Assembly: GCA_937958665.1 (NCBI GenBank)
Contig: CALGNM010000069.1
Coordinates: forward strand, 1-8,403
Reading direction: 5' to 3'
Source of the DNA: an uncultured bacterium
Lineage (GTDB): Bacteria > Edwardsbacteria > AC1 > EtOH8
Length of the DNA stretch: 8,403 nucleotides
Positions within the stretch are counted from its first letter, which is position 1, and the number at the start of each line of letters is the position of its first letter. The notes below the pieces were generated by a model, which was given only the letters and a program-made list of their open reading frames with translations, was not told the DNA's origin and did no database searches. Of the stretch, positions 1 through 6,044 are shown piece after piece. A program made the translations under genes and the position numbers.

Positions 1-45
1 CCACCGAGATCTACACTCTTTCCCTACACGACGCTCTTCCGATCT
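1..45 (+). other. Illumina P5/Read 1 adapter (not biological)
   Basis: These 45 bases match the known Illumina P5 plus Read 1 primer sequence, lacking only its first 13 bases and ending in the characteristic GCTCTTCCGATCT. There is no index in the P5 arm, as in the TruSeq universal adapter. Genomic DNA starts at 46, so nothing upstream of 46 may be used to extend the first gene. Confidence 0.99.
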
Positions 46-301
46 GAGGATCAAGCTGATGACCGCCGAGCCGGAGATCGGCAAGATCTACCAGGCCCGA
101 GTGGTCAAGATCATGAACTTCGGGGCCTTCGTGGAGTTCATGCCCGGGCAGGAGGGACTGGTCCACATCTCCGAGCTGGACAAGAAGCGGGTGGAGAAGG
201 TGGAGGACGTGGTCAAGGAGGGCCAGCAGATCATGGTCAAGCTGATCAAGGTCGACCCCGACACCGGCAAGGTCAGCCTGTCGCGCAAACAGGCCATGTA
301 G
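46..301 (+). CDS. pnp: Polyribonucleotide nucleotidyltransferase (PNPase), C-terminal fragment
   Basis: This is the 3' end of a gene cut by the fragment end. The first complete codon is at 47 and the stop is TAG at 299-301, leaving 84 residues. The visible part is the RNA-binding S1 domain: an entry motif [10 protein letters not shown], then [20 protein letters not shown] and a closing KVSLSRKQ. The order 'TAE-P/V-E-x-GKIY' just before S1 is how PNPase passes from its KH to its S1 domain, which separates it from ribosomal protein S1 and other S1 proteins. PNPase is the phosphate-dependent 3'-5' exoribonuclease of RNA decay; its two RNase PH cores and most of the KH domain would lie upstream. 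The ATG at 59 is an internal methionine, not the start. No rpsO follows. A terminator begins 8 bases after the stop. Confidence 0.93.
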
Positions 302-309
302 AGGCTTTC

Positions 310-341
310 GAGGCCGGGCTGCCGCCCGGCCTCTTTCTTTT
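310..341 (+). terminator. Rho-independent terminator after pnp
   Basis: A perfect 10-bp GC-rich stem, GAGGCCGGGC (310-319) with GCCCGGCCTC (324-333), closes a TGCC tetraloop and runs straight into TTTCTTTT (334-341). It lies just after the pnp stop and separates pnp from the protease gene. Confidence 0.93.
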
Positions 342-379
342 ACCGGGCGGCGCCGGCTGCCCCTGGATAATCCCCAGTA

Positions 380-408
380 TTGACCTATGCCGGAATTGAT
401 GTTATATT
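380..408 (+). promoter_or_regulatory. Promoter of the C25 protease gene (extended -10)
   Basis: A -35 box TTGACC (380-385) is followed by a 17-base spacer and a -10 box TATATT (403-408). TG at 400-401 is correctly placed for an extended -10. It sits in a short AT-rich patch between a GC-rich terminator region and a GC-rich gene. Transcription would start near 414-416, only one to three bases before the ATG at 417. An ATG at 387 falls inside the spacer and could not be translated from this transcript. Confidence 0.75.
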
Positions 409-416
409 ATTACAGA

Positions 417-3400
417 ATGAGAAAACCTCTGATCATCTGGGTGTCGCTGTCCCTGATGGCGTCAGCCGCGGGGGCCGGGGTGCTGGAACACTCCATCCGG
501 TTTGACGGGATCATCCCGGCCATTCAACGGGCCGGAGATTACCAGGTGCTGTCGGTGTCCGGACAGGCCAACCTGGCCCGGCCGGGACTGCCCTGGCTGC
601 CGGTGACGACCGTCACGTTGCTGCTGCCGCCCGGGGCCGCGGTCCGTTCGGTGGCGGGCCAGCCGTTCTTCCGGGAACTGGAGGGCAGGTTCAGCCTGTA
701 TCCCGCCCAGCCATGCCGGCCGATCTCGGAGAGCGGCCCCCAGCCTTTCCTCAAGGACCTTGCGGCCTATTCCTCCGACCAGGCCTTCCCGGCCGATCCG
801 GTCGTCAGCTGGAGCCAGGGCAGCGCCGGGGGCTACCGCCTGGTGAGCCTGGTGATCTGCCCCTTCCGATACCGGCCCCGGTCGGGCGGGCTGGAAGTGT
901 TGGAACGGCTGGATCTTTCGGTCCAATACCATAGCGGCCCGGCCAAGCTTCAGGCCCCCGCCCGGGGTGGGCGATGGTTGGCCCCAGCGGCCGAGAATTT
1001 GGACAAGGCCGATGCCTGGTATCCTGATCCCAGCCCGGCCAAGGGGGGGCAACACGACCTGCTGATTGTGACGCCGGCCCAATGGGACACGGTCTTTCAG
1101 CGGCTGGCCGAATGGAAGCGGCAGAGGGGGATGTCGGTCAAGGTCGCTGCTCTGGATTCGGTGTATGCCCTCTTTCCGGGCCGCGACCAGGCCGAGAAAC
1201 TCCGCAACTTCATCATCCAGCAATACCTGTCGTTTGGCATCAGCCATCTGCTGCTGGGGGGAGACTATGGGGTGGTCCCCGGCCGGACGGCCATGGCCAT
1301 CCACAGCGGCTATGAGGAGATCACCGGCCGGACCGGCCTGGACAGCCTGATCTGCGACCTCTATTACGGCGACCTGGACGGGGACTGGGACCTTGACGGC
1401 AACGGCATCTTCGGCGAGCCGGGGGACAGCGTGGACATGTATCCCGAGATCTGGGTGGGGCGGGCCCCGGCCTCGGGCCTGGCCCAGGCCCAAACCTTCG
1501 TCGGCAAGGTCCTGGAGTACGAGAGGACCCCTCCGGGGGAATATCTGCCCCGGGCCTCATTCTGGGCCTCCTGGCTGGATGCCTCCACCGACGGGGCCGC
1601 GGCCAAGGAGATGGTGGTCCGTGATTTTTTAAGCGGCTACTTCTCCCCTCCGGAAAGGCAGTACCAGAGCCTGGGCAACCATGATCCGGCGGCGGTGGTC
1701 GCCGCTCTGGAGGAGGGCCGGCATCTCATCAACCACAACGCCCATTCCGGGTTCTTCAAGATGCAGGGCGGGAACGGCTGGCTGGATACCACCCTGATGG
1801 ATACCCTGGAGAATGCCGGGAGATGGGGCATCCTGTACTCGGTGGGCTGCCAGGCCGCCGGTTTCGACTCCAGCTGCATCGGGGAGCATTTCGTCAACAA
1901 TCCCTCGGGCGGCGGGCTGGCCTTCATCGGCAATTCCCGTTACGGTTGGTATTTCCCGGGCTTCCCCGGCTACAGCCCCTCGGACCTCTACGACTACGCC
2001 TTCTTCGACCGCCTGCTGATCAGGCCGGCCCCGGACCTGGGGCAGGCCCTGGCCCGCTCCAAGGCCGACATGGTGCCGCTCTCCCGGGCCGACGGATATT
2101 TCCGGTGGGTCAACTACAACCTGAATCTGCTGGGCGACCCCACCCTGGCGGTGTGGCGCTCCGGGCCGGACAGCCTGTCAGTATCCTGCCCCGACAGCGT
2201 CAACGCCGGACAGCTGGCAATCCCGGTCTCTGTCAGGGGTGGTGAGGGCCCGCTGGCCGGGGCGATCGTTACCCTGCGGGTGGATTCCAGCTATCTGCGG
2301 GCGGAGGCGGACCGGGCCGGGCTGGCGGTGCTGTCGGGTTACGCCTCCTCACCCCAGCAGGCCCTGCTGACCATCTGGGCGCCAGACTGCAGGCCATATC
2401 AGAAAAACCTGGCCATCGTCGACCCCGGCCCCTGCCTTGTCCCGGTGGGACAACGCTGGTCCGAAGCCTCCGGCGACGGCTTGCCCTCGCCGGGTGAATC
2501 GGGGGATCTTGATCTGCTGGTGAGGAATGCCGGAACCCTGCCCGCCGGCACCGGAGCCAAGGCCGTGCTCAGGGCCCGGGACAGCCGGGCGATGGTTCTG
2601 GACAGCCTGGCCGACATCTCCGGCCTGATCCCCGGCGACAGCCTGTGGGTTACCGGCCTTACCCTAGTCCTGGATCCTTCATGCCGGGACGGCGATGCGC
2701 CCGGCCTGGAACTGGCGCTGACCGATTCTGCCGGCAGCATCTGGAGCTATCGGCTGGCCTTGCCCGTGTCGGCCCCGGCGGTGGGCTTGGCCAACTTTCA
2801 TGTCTCCGACAGCTCCGGAGGCAATGGCAATGGCATGCCGGAGCCGGGCGAGCTGGTGTCGCTGCAGACGGTGCTGAGGAATAAGGGTGGAGCGGCGCTG
2901 GTCAAGGGGCTGTTCACCCTGGAGAGCGACGACAGCCTGGCCGTAGTGATAACAGGGCAGGACAGCCTGGGGTTGCCGGCCGATTCATCCGCCAGCCTGA
3001 ACTTCGCTTTGGGGATAGATCCGGCGGTTCCCGATACCGGCCATCTGGTCCGATTGCTGCTCAAGGGGGAATACCCCGGTGGGCCCACGGTGGACACCCT
3101 GCTTCTGCTCATCGGACCGGCGGGATTGGATGACCATATGGAGGGGGACAGCAATTGGTCGGTATCCGATTCCGGCTGTTGGCACCTTAGCTCGCGCAGC
3201 TTCTATTCCCCGGGGCAGAGCTGGTATTTTGGCACCGAGGCCGAGGGCTGGGCCCCCTATACGGCCCGGGACACCTTGGAGAGCCGGCCGTTCCTGATCG
3301 GTCAGAACTACCAGCTCTCCTTCTGGCAAAGTTATGATTTCATTCCCGAATGGTCCTATGGGTTCATCGAGCTGTCCGGGCCATTCGGCGCCCGGCTGTT

Positions 3401-3884
3401 GGACCTGCTGGCCGGATCCTCGCCGGGCTGGGAGCGCAGGACCTACGACCTTTCGGACTATGCTCCGGGCGAGGCCATCCGGCTGAGGTTCATAGCCCTG
3501 GCCGACAGCGCCGGGCCGGGTATCAGGTCGGAGGGGTGGTTCATAGATGATGTGTCGGTGGGGCCGATCCCGGCCGGGGCAGGGGGGGGGCGGCTGCCGT
3601 CGGTTTGGCCCGACCAGCTGTCGCCGGCTTATCCCAATCCGTTCTTCTCAGCCGTCCAGATCCCCTTCAGCCTGGGCCGCCGCACCCGGGTGGAGGTGAT
3701 CGCTTACAATGTCCTGGGACAGAAGGTGGCCACCCTGGCGGCCGGGACCTTCCCGGCTGGCCGCCATGTGATCAACTGGGACGGCAGGGCATCCAGCGGC
3801 GACAGGCTGGCGGCCGGGGTATATCTGGTCAAAATGACGGTATCCGGATCCTCGATGATCCGCAAGCTAACCAAGCTAAAATGA
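417..3884 (+). CDS. Gingipain-type C25 cysteine protease with T9SS sorting domain
   Basis: Encodes 1155 residues when started at 417. The in-frame ATG at 387 would put ten non-signal-like residues ahead of a good signal peptide (MRKP, hydrophobic core, ASAAGAG, about residues 1-20) and lies within the promoter. Domains: propeptide-like region, about 22-212; C25 peptidase, about 213-580, opening with HDLLIVTP and ending LLGDPTLAVW. The likely catalytic His is H443 (HNAHSG) and the likely Cys is C478 (SVGCQAAGFD), followed by GGGLAFIGNSRYGW. An acidic loop at 321-334 (DGDWDLDGNG) looks calcium-binding. Next come an Ig-like domain (about 585-680), two CARDB-like modules marked by DGLPSPGE (about 687) and GNGMPEPGE (about 802), and a jelly-roll 'choice-of-anchor/MAM-like' domain, about 905-1050. 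The FlgD-like/Por sorting domain is at 1068-1155 (YPNPF, YNVLGQKVATL, LAAGVYLVKM). Family knowledge implies Sec export, T9SS transport and surface release or anchoring. No Shine-Dalgarno precedes 417. Substrate specificity is unknown. Confidence 0.92.
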   Translation: MRKPLIIWVSLSLMASAAGAGVLEHSIRFDGIIPAIQRAGDYQVLSVSGQANLARPGLPWLPVTTVTLLLPPGAAVRSVAGQPFFRELEGRFSLYPAQPCRPISESGPQPFLKDLAAYSSDQAFPADPVVSWSQGSAGGYRLVSLVICPFRYRPRSGGLEVLERLDLSVQYHSGPAKLQAPARGGRWLAPAAENLDKADAWYPDPSPAKGGQHDLLIVTPAQWDTVFQRLAEWKRQRGMSVKVAALDSVYALFPGRDQAEKLRNFIIQQYLSFGISHLLLGGDYGVVPGRTAMAIHSGYEEITGRTGLDSLICDLYYGDLDGDWDLDGNGIFGEPGDSVDMYPEIWVGRAPASGLAQAQTFVGKVLEYERTPPGEYLPRASFWASWLDASTDGAAAKEMVVRDFLSGYFSPPERQYQSLGNHDPAAVVAALEEGRHLINHNAHSGFFKMQGGNGWLDTTLMDTLENAGRWGILYSVGCQAAGFDSSCIGEHFVNNPSGGGLAFIGNSRYGWYFPGFPGYSPSDLYDYAFFDRLLIRPAPDLGQALARSKADMVPLSRADGYFRWVNYNLNLLGDPTLAVWRSGPDSLSVSCPDSVNAGQLAIPVSVRGGEGPLAGAIVTLRVDSSYLRAEADRAGLAVLSGYASSPQQALLTIWAPDCRPYQKNLAIVDPGPCLVPVGQRWSEASGDGLPSPGESGDLDLLVRNAGTLPAGTGAKAVLRARDSRAMVLDSLADISGLIPGDSLWVTGLTLVLDPSCRDGDAPGLELALTDSAGSIWSYRLALPVSAPAVGLANFHVSDSSGGNGNGMPEPGELVSLQTVLRNKGGAALVKGLFTLESDDSLAVVITGQDSLGLPADSSASLNFALGIDPAVPDTGHLVRLLLKGEYPGGPTVDTLLLLIGPAGLDDHMEGDSNWSVSDSGCWHLSSRSFYSPGQSWYFGTEAEGWAPYTARDTLESRPFLIGQNYQLSFWQSYDFIPEWSYGFIELSGPFGARLLDLLAGSSPGWERRTYDLSDYAPGEAIRLRFIALADSAGPGIRSEGWFIDDVSVGPIPAGAGGGRLPSVWPDQLSPAYPNPFFSAVQIPFSLGRRTRVEVIAYNVLGQKVATLAAGTFPAGRHVINWDGRASSGDRLAAGVYLVKMTVSGSSMIRKLTKLK
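3582..3590 (+). repeat. G9 homopolymer in the C25 protease gene
   Basis: Nine consecutive G residues form three in-frame GGG glycine codons in the linker between the jelly-roll domain and the C-terminal sorting domain. A gain or loss of one base would remove the sorting domain. Shorter runs (G6-G7) occur at 1043-1049, 1256-1261 and 5067-5073, so part of this reflects general G-richness. Confidence 0.9.
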
Positions 3885-3894
3885 CCGGTTGGTA

Positions 3895-3923
3895 TTGACA
3901 TAAGGCTTTTTAGTGAGTATACT
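3895..3923 (+). promoter_or_regulatory. Promoter of the fmdB-porV operon
   Basis: Consensus -35 TTGACA (3895-3900), a 17-base spacer and -10 TATACT (3918-3923), one mismatch from TATAAT. Transcription would start near 3930, leaving a leader of about 27 bases with a GAGGAG ribosome site at 3945-3950. It begins 10 bases after the protease stop codon. I see no terminator between the two, so read-through from the protease gene is also possible. Confidence 0.82.
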
Positions 3924-3956
3924 TATAGGATATCCAGGTCAAATGAGGAGCCGACC

Positions 3957-4229
3957 ATGCCTACCTATGAATACGAGTGCAGCATCTGCGGACACCGCTT
4001 TGAGCAGTTTCAGTCCATCAAGGACCACCCCCTCAGCGAATGTCCCAAGTGCGGAGGCCGAGTGGAGCGCCTGCTGGGGTGCGGTGCCGGACTGTTGTTC
4101 AAGGGTTCGGGCTTCTACATCACCGACTACCGCAGCAGCGATTACCGCCAGAAGGCCAAGGCCGATGTTCCCGCCCCAGCGGCCAAGCCGGAGGCTCCCA
4201 AAACCACCAACGATGGAGGCCAGAAATGA
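3957..4229 (+). CDS. FmdB-family zinc-ribbon protein
   Basis: A 90-residue protein beginning MPTYEYECSICGHRFE, the hallmark start of the FmdB/CxxC_CXXC_SSSS regulatory family. Two CxxC pairs (C8/C11 and C29/C32) make one zinc ribbon. They are followed by the family's GSGFYITDY segment (about 51-59) and a disordered Ala/Pro/Lys tail. The cytoplasmic role of this family is poorly defined: regulation of formamidase/acetamidase gave it its name, but most members are untested. GAGGAG sits 6 bases before the ATG, so the start is secure. It is the first gene of the run downstream of the promoter at 3895. Its stop codon overlaps the next start in an ATGA at 4226-4229, implying translational coupling. 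Confidence 0.93.
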   Translation: MPTYEYECSICGHRFEQFQSIKDHPLSECPKCGGRVERLLGCGAGLLFKGSGFYITDYRSSDYRQKAKADVPAPAAKPEAPKTTNDGGQK

Positions 4230-4666
4230 GAAAGGCGATGATACTGGCGGCCCTGGCGACCCTGGCGGCCGGGACTTTGGCGGCCCAGGGGACCGAACCG
4301 GTTTCCCTGCCGTCGTACAACAGCCTCTCAACCCTCAGCCAAGGCTTCTTCGACCTTAGCCGGCTGTCCATGAGCCAGAGCTTCACCATGAGCTACCTGG
4401 CCACCGGCCGGGGCAGCCTGATGGCCAACACCTATCGCAACAACATCGGCTACCGCCTGACCGACCATCTGGAGATGAACCTGGACCTGGCCTACCGTTT
4501 CACCCCGTCCCGGACCAACACCCTGTGGTCCGCCTCCGAGGCCCAGCAGAGCCTGTTCATACCTTCATTTGGCATCAGATACCAGCCCAGCAACAGCTTC
4601 AGGCTGGAACTGCAGTACAACCAGGTCGATCCCCTGCAATATGGGCCCTGGTACCGCCGCTTTTGA
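4226..4666 (+). CDS. Small exported outer-membrane-like protein, unknown family
   Basis: A 146-residue protein that I cannot assign to a named family. It starts with a signal peptide (MRKAMILAAL through about AQ, cleavage near residue 20). The mature part alternates polar and hydrophobic residues as amphipathic beta strands do: SMSQSFTMSYLA (48-59), NNIGYRLTDHLEMNLDLAYRF (72-92), FIPSFGIRYQP (111-121), FRLELQYNQ (125-133). It ends in WYRRF; a terminal Phe is typical of substrates of the BAM machinery. At about 125 mature residues it is short for a complete barrel, so it may be a half-barrel, an oligomer or a periplasmic partner. GGAGG (4215-4219) lies 6 bases upstream, inside the fmdB gene, and the start overlaps the fmdB stop. 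Position just before a PorV-like gene suggests an envelope role; this is inference. Confidence 0.75.
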   Translation: MRKAMILAALATLAAGTLAAQGTEPVSLPSYNSLSTLSQGFFDLSRLSMSQSFTMSYLATGRGSLMANTYRNNIGYRLTDHLEMNLDLAYRFTPSRTNTLWSASEAQQSLFIPSFGIRYQPSNSFRLELQYNQVDPLQYGPWYRRF

Positions 4667-4755
4667 TCGATCGCAACATCCAAGGAAAGGGAAACTTAAC
4701 GGCCATTCAAGGTCAGCCACAATTCAGTAATGTCGTCTTTGTCTATGAGGTTGTC

Positions 4756-5676
4756 ATGAAACAGACCTTGATAATGGCCATTGCCGTTTGCTGTTTGGCG
4801 TTTTGGGCCGGTGATGGCTTCTCCCAGGTCCACCCGCTGGCCGGGACCACCGCGGCCACTTTTCTCAAGATAGGGGCCGGGGCCAGATATTCGGCCCTGG
4901 GAGAGGCGGGGATAGCCTTCAGCGATGATGCCACCGCCTGCTACTGGAATCCCTCCCGGATGCCGGTGCCCGGCTCGGTGCATTTTCAGCATAACGCCTG
5001 GCTGGCCGGGACCACGGTGGATGATGTTTACATCTCCCGGGGATACCGCAAGCACCGGCTGGGGGTGGGGGGGCGGTTGCTTTCCTCCGGCGACATCCCA
5101 CTGAGGGACGGCATTCCCTCGCCGGAGCCGGTAGATTATTACCGGGCCTACGATTTCTTCGGGGGACTTTCGTATGCTTTCGTTCCCTCGTCCCAGCTTT
5201 CGGCTGGAATCTCCTATCGCCGTCTGTATCAGAAGATATACCTGAGCTCGGCCTACGGCCATACCCTGCAGGCCGGGGTCAATGTCAATCTGCTGGATGG
5301 CCGGGTATCGCTGGCGGGGACGGCGGACAATGTGGGCCCCAGGATGCAGATGGCCTACAACTTGTTCAAGCAGCCCACCGCCTTCAAGGTGGGGGCGGCC
5401 TACCGCCATCCCGGATTGTTGTGGGACGGCCGGATGATGGGGGCGGCCGACGTGGTCAAGCCGCTTGATGGCGACTGGCAGGTCCGGATGGGAACGGAAT
5501 ATCTTTGGAAGGGCCAGCTGGCCCTGCGGTTGGGATACAAGACCGGACACGACACCGAGAGCTACAGCCTGGGGACCGGCTATCGTTGGAGGCAATACGC
5601 CTTTGATTACGCCTTTATCCCCAGCCGCTACGATCTGGGAACCTCCCACCGCTTTTCGCTGGGGATCGGACATTGA
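4756..5676 (+). CDS. PorV/PorQ-family outer-membrane beta-barrel protein
   Basis: Encodes 306 residues starting MKQTLIMAIAVCCLAFWAG, a signal peptide with likely cleavage after FSQ (about residue 24). The same frame is open upstream to 4525, but only the ATG at 4756 gives a signal peptide and has a ribosome site (GAGG, 4747-4750). The mature N-terminus carries the PorV/PorQ family signature: FLKIGAGARYSALGEAGIAFSDDATACYWNP (split here as FLKIGAGARY, SALGEAGIAF, SDDATACYWNP). The rest is repeated short amphipathic strands (LGVGGRLL, LSAGISYRRLY, ALRLGYKTG, YSLGTGYRWR), fitting a FadL-like barrel. In Bacteroidetes PorV binds T9SS cargo at the outer membrane and passes it to the attachment complex. 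PorQ-like paralogues and UPF0164 proteins share the fold, so the exact role is open. A T9SS-tagged protease lies just upstream. The stop overlaps the next gene's TTG start. Confidence 0.88.
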   Translation: MKQTLIMAIAVCCLAFWAGDGFSQVHPLAGTTAATFLKIGAGARYSALGEAGIAFSDDATACYWNPSRMPVPGSVHFQHNAWLAGTTVDDVYISRGYRKHRLGVGGRLLSSGDIPLRDGIPSPEPVDYYRAYDFFGGLSYAFVPSSQLSAGISYRRLYQKIYLSSAYGHTLQAGVNVNLLDGRVSLAGTADNVGPRMQMAYNLFKQPTAFKVGAAYRHPGLLWDGRMMGAADVVKPLDGDWQVRMGTEYLWKGQLALRLGYKTGHDTESYSLGTGYRWRQYAFDYAFIPSRYDLGTSHRFSLGIGH

Positions 5677-6026
5677 AGCTCGGGATGGCCGCCAATATCC
5701 TGCTGATATCGCTGGCTGCGGCCTCAGCGGCCCGGGCCGGGGACGATGGCCAATGGGCTGACCGGTGGATGGGGAGGGACAAGCTGTCCCATTTCGCCTT
5801 CAGCCTGGGGGCGGTGGGGCTCTCCCACCATCTGCTGGCCGCCGAGAGCGGATTCAGCGGTTCCCGGTCCAGGAGCCACGCGGCCGGAGTGGCCGTTTCT
5901 TTGGGGCTGGCCAAGGAGGTCAGGGACCAAGCCAGCCCGGGGAATACTTTCAGCCTCAAGGACCTTGCCGCCGACCTGCTGGGCACTGCTGTCGGGCTGC
6001 TTATATTTACCATAAATGATAGATAA
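5673..6026 (+). CDS. YfiM/DUF2279-like envelope protein
   Basis: A 117-residue protein. I chose the TTG start at 5673, which overlaps the porV stop in TTGA, because it supplies a lysine for the signal peptide n-region and has a weak GGGGA (5661-5665) ahead. An ATG at 5685 (four residues shorter) is the alternative. The signal peptide runs to about SAARA (22). The mature part has DKLSHF (36-41), a hydrophobic helix, VSLGLAKEVRDQ (75-86), FSLKDLAADLLGTAVGLL (93-110). This order matches E. coli YfiM (DKxxHF, VSLGxxKExxD, SxKDxxxDxxG), a predicted periplasmic lipoprotein family of unknown function. No lipobox cysteine is present here, so this member is probably not lipidated. The likely location is inner membrane or periplasm. 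It lies between porV and the DUF4388 gene. Confidence 0.78.
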   Translation: MKLGMAANILLISLAAASAARAGDDGQWADRWMGRDKLSHFAFSLGAVGLSHHLLAAESGFSGSRSRSHAAGVAVSLGLAKEVRDQASPGNTFSLKDLAADLLGTAVGLLIFTINDR

Positions 6027-6044
6027 ATTTTCAATTGGTATAAA

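Noticed and set aside
363-377. CTGG-N7-CCAG inverted repeat just before the -35 box of the protease promoter
   Set aside because: Only 4-bp arms in GC-rich DNA; expected by chance and insufficient to call an operator.
387-416. Upstream in-frame ATG for the C25 protease
   Set aside because: It lies in the promoter spacer, has no ribosome site and would bury the signal peptide behind ten extra residues.
462-1493. Long antisense open frame (343 codons) within the C25 protease gene
   Set aside because: It is a shadow of GC-rich codons on the plus strand: the composition is Gly/Pro/Arg/Gln-heavy with no domain, signal peptide or ribosome site, while the plus strand has a clear protease domain.
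3885-3894. Possible terminator after the C25 protease
   Set aside because: Only a weak ACCAA/TTGGT pairing with a large loop and no T tract; the next promoter begins immediately.
3928-3935. GGATATCC palindrome at the predicted transcription start of the fmdB operon
   Set aside because: An isolated 8-bp palindrome is not enough to support an operator without a second copy or comparative data.
3937-3956. GGTC/GACC pairing that could enclose the fmdB ribosome site
   Set aside because: A 4-bp stem over a 12-base loop is too weak to call a riboswitch or thermosensor.
3913-4359. Plus-strand open frame of 148 codons overlapping fmdB
   Set aside because: Ser/Pro/Arg-rich out-of-frame reading of fmdB and the start of the next gene, beginning upstream of the mapped promoter's -10 box.
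4525-4755. In-frame N-terminal extension of the PorV-like gene
   Set aside because: The extension overlaps the small outer-membrane-like gene, lacks a ribosome site and resembles a shifted translation of that gene.
4696-5673. Antisense open frame of 325 codons opposite the PorV-like gene
   Set aside because: It mirrors the coding gene almost exactly, has shadow-like composition and matches no family; the sense frame has the PorV signature and a signal peptide.
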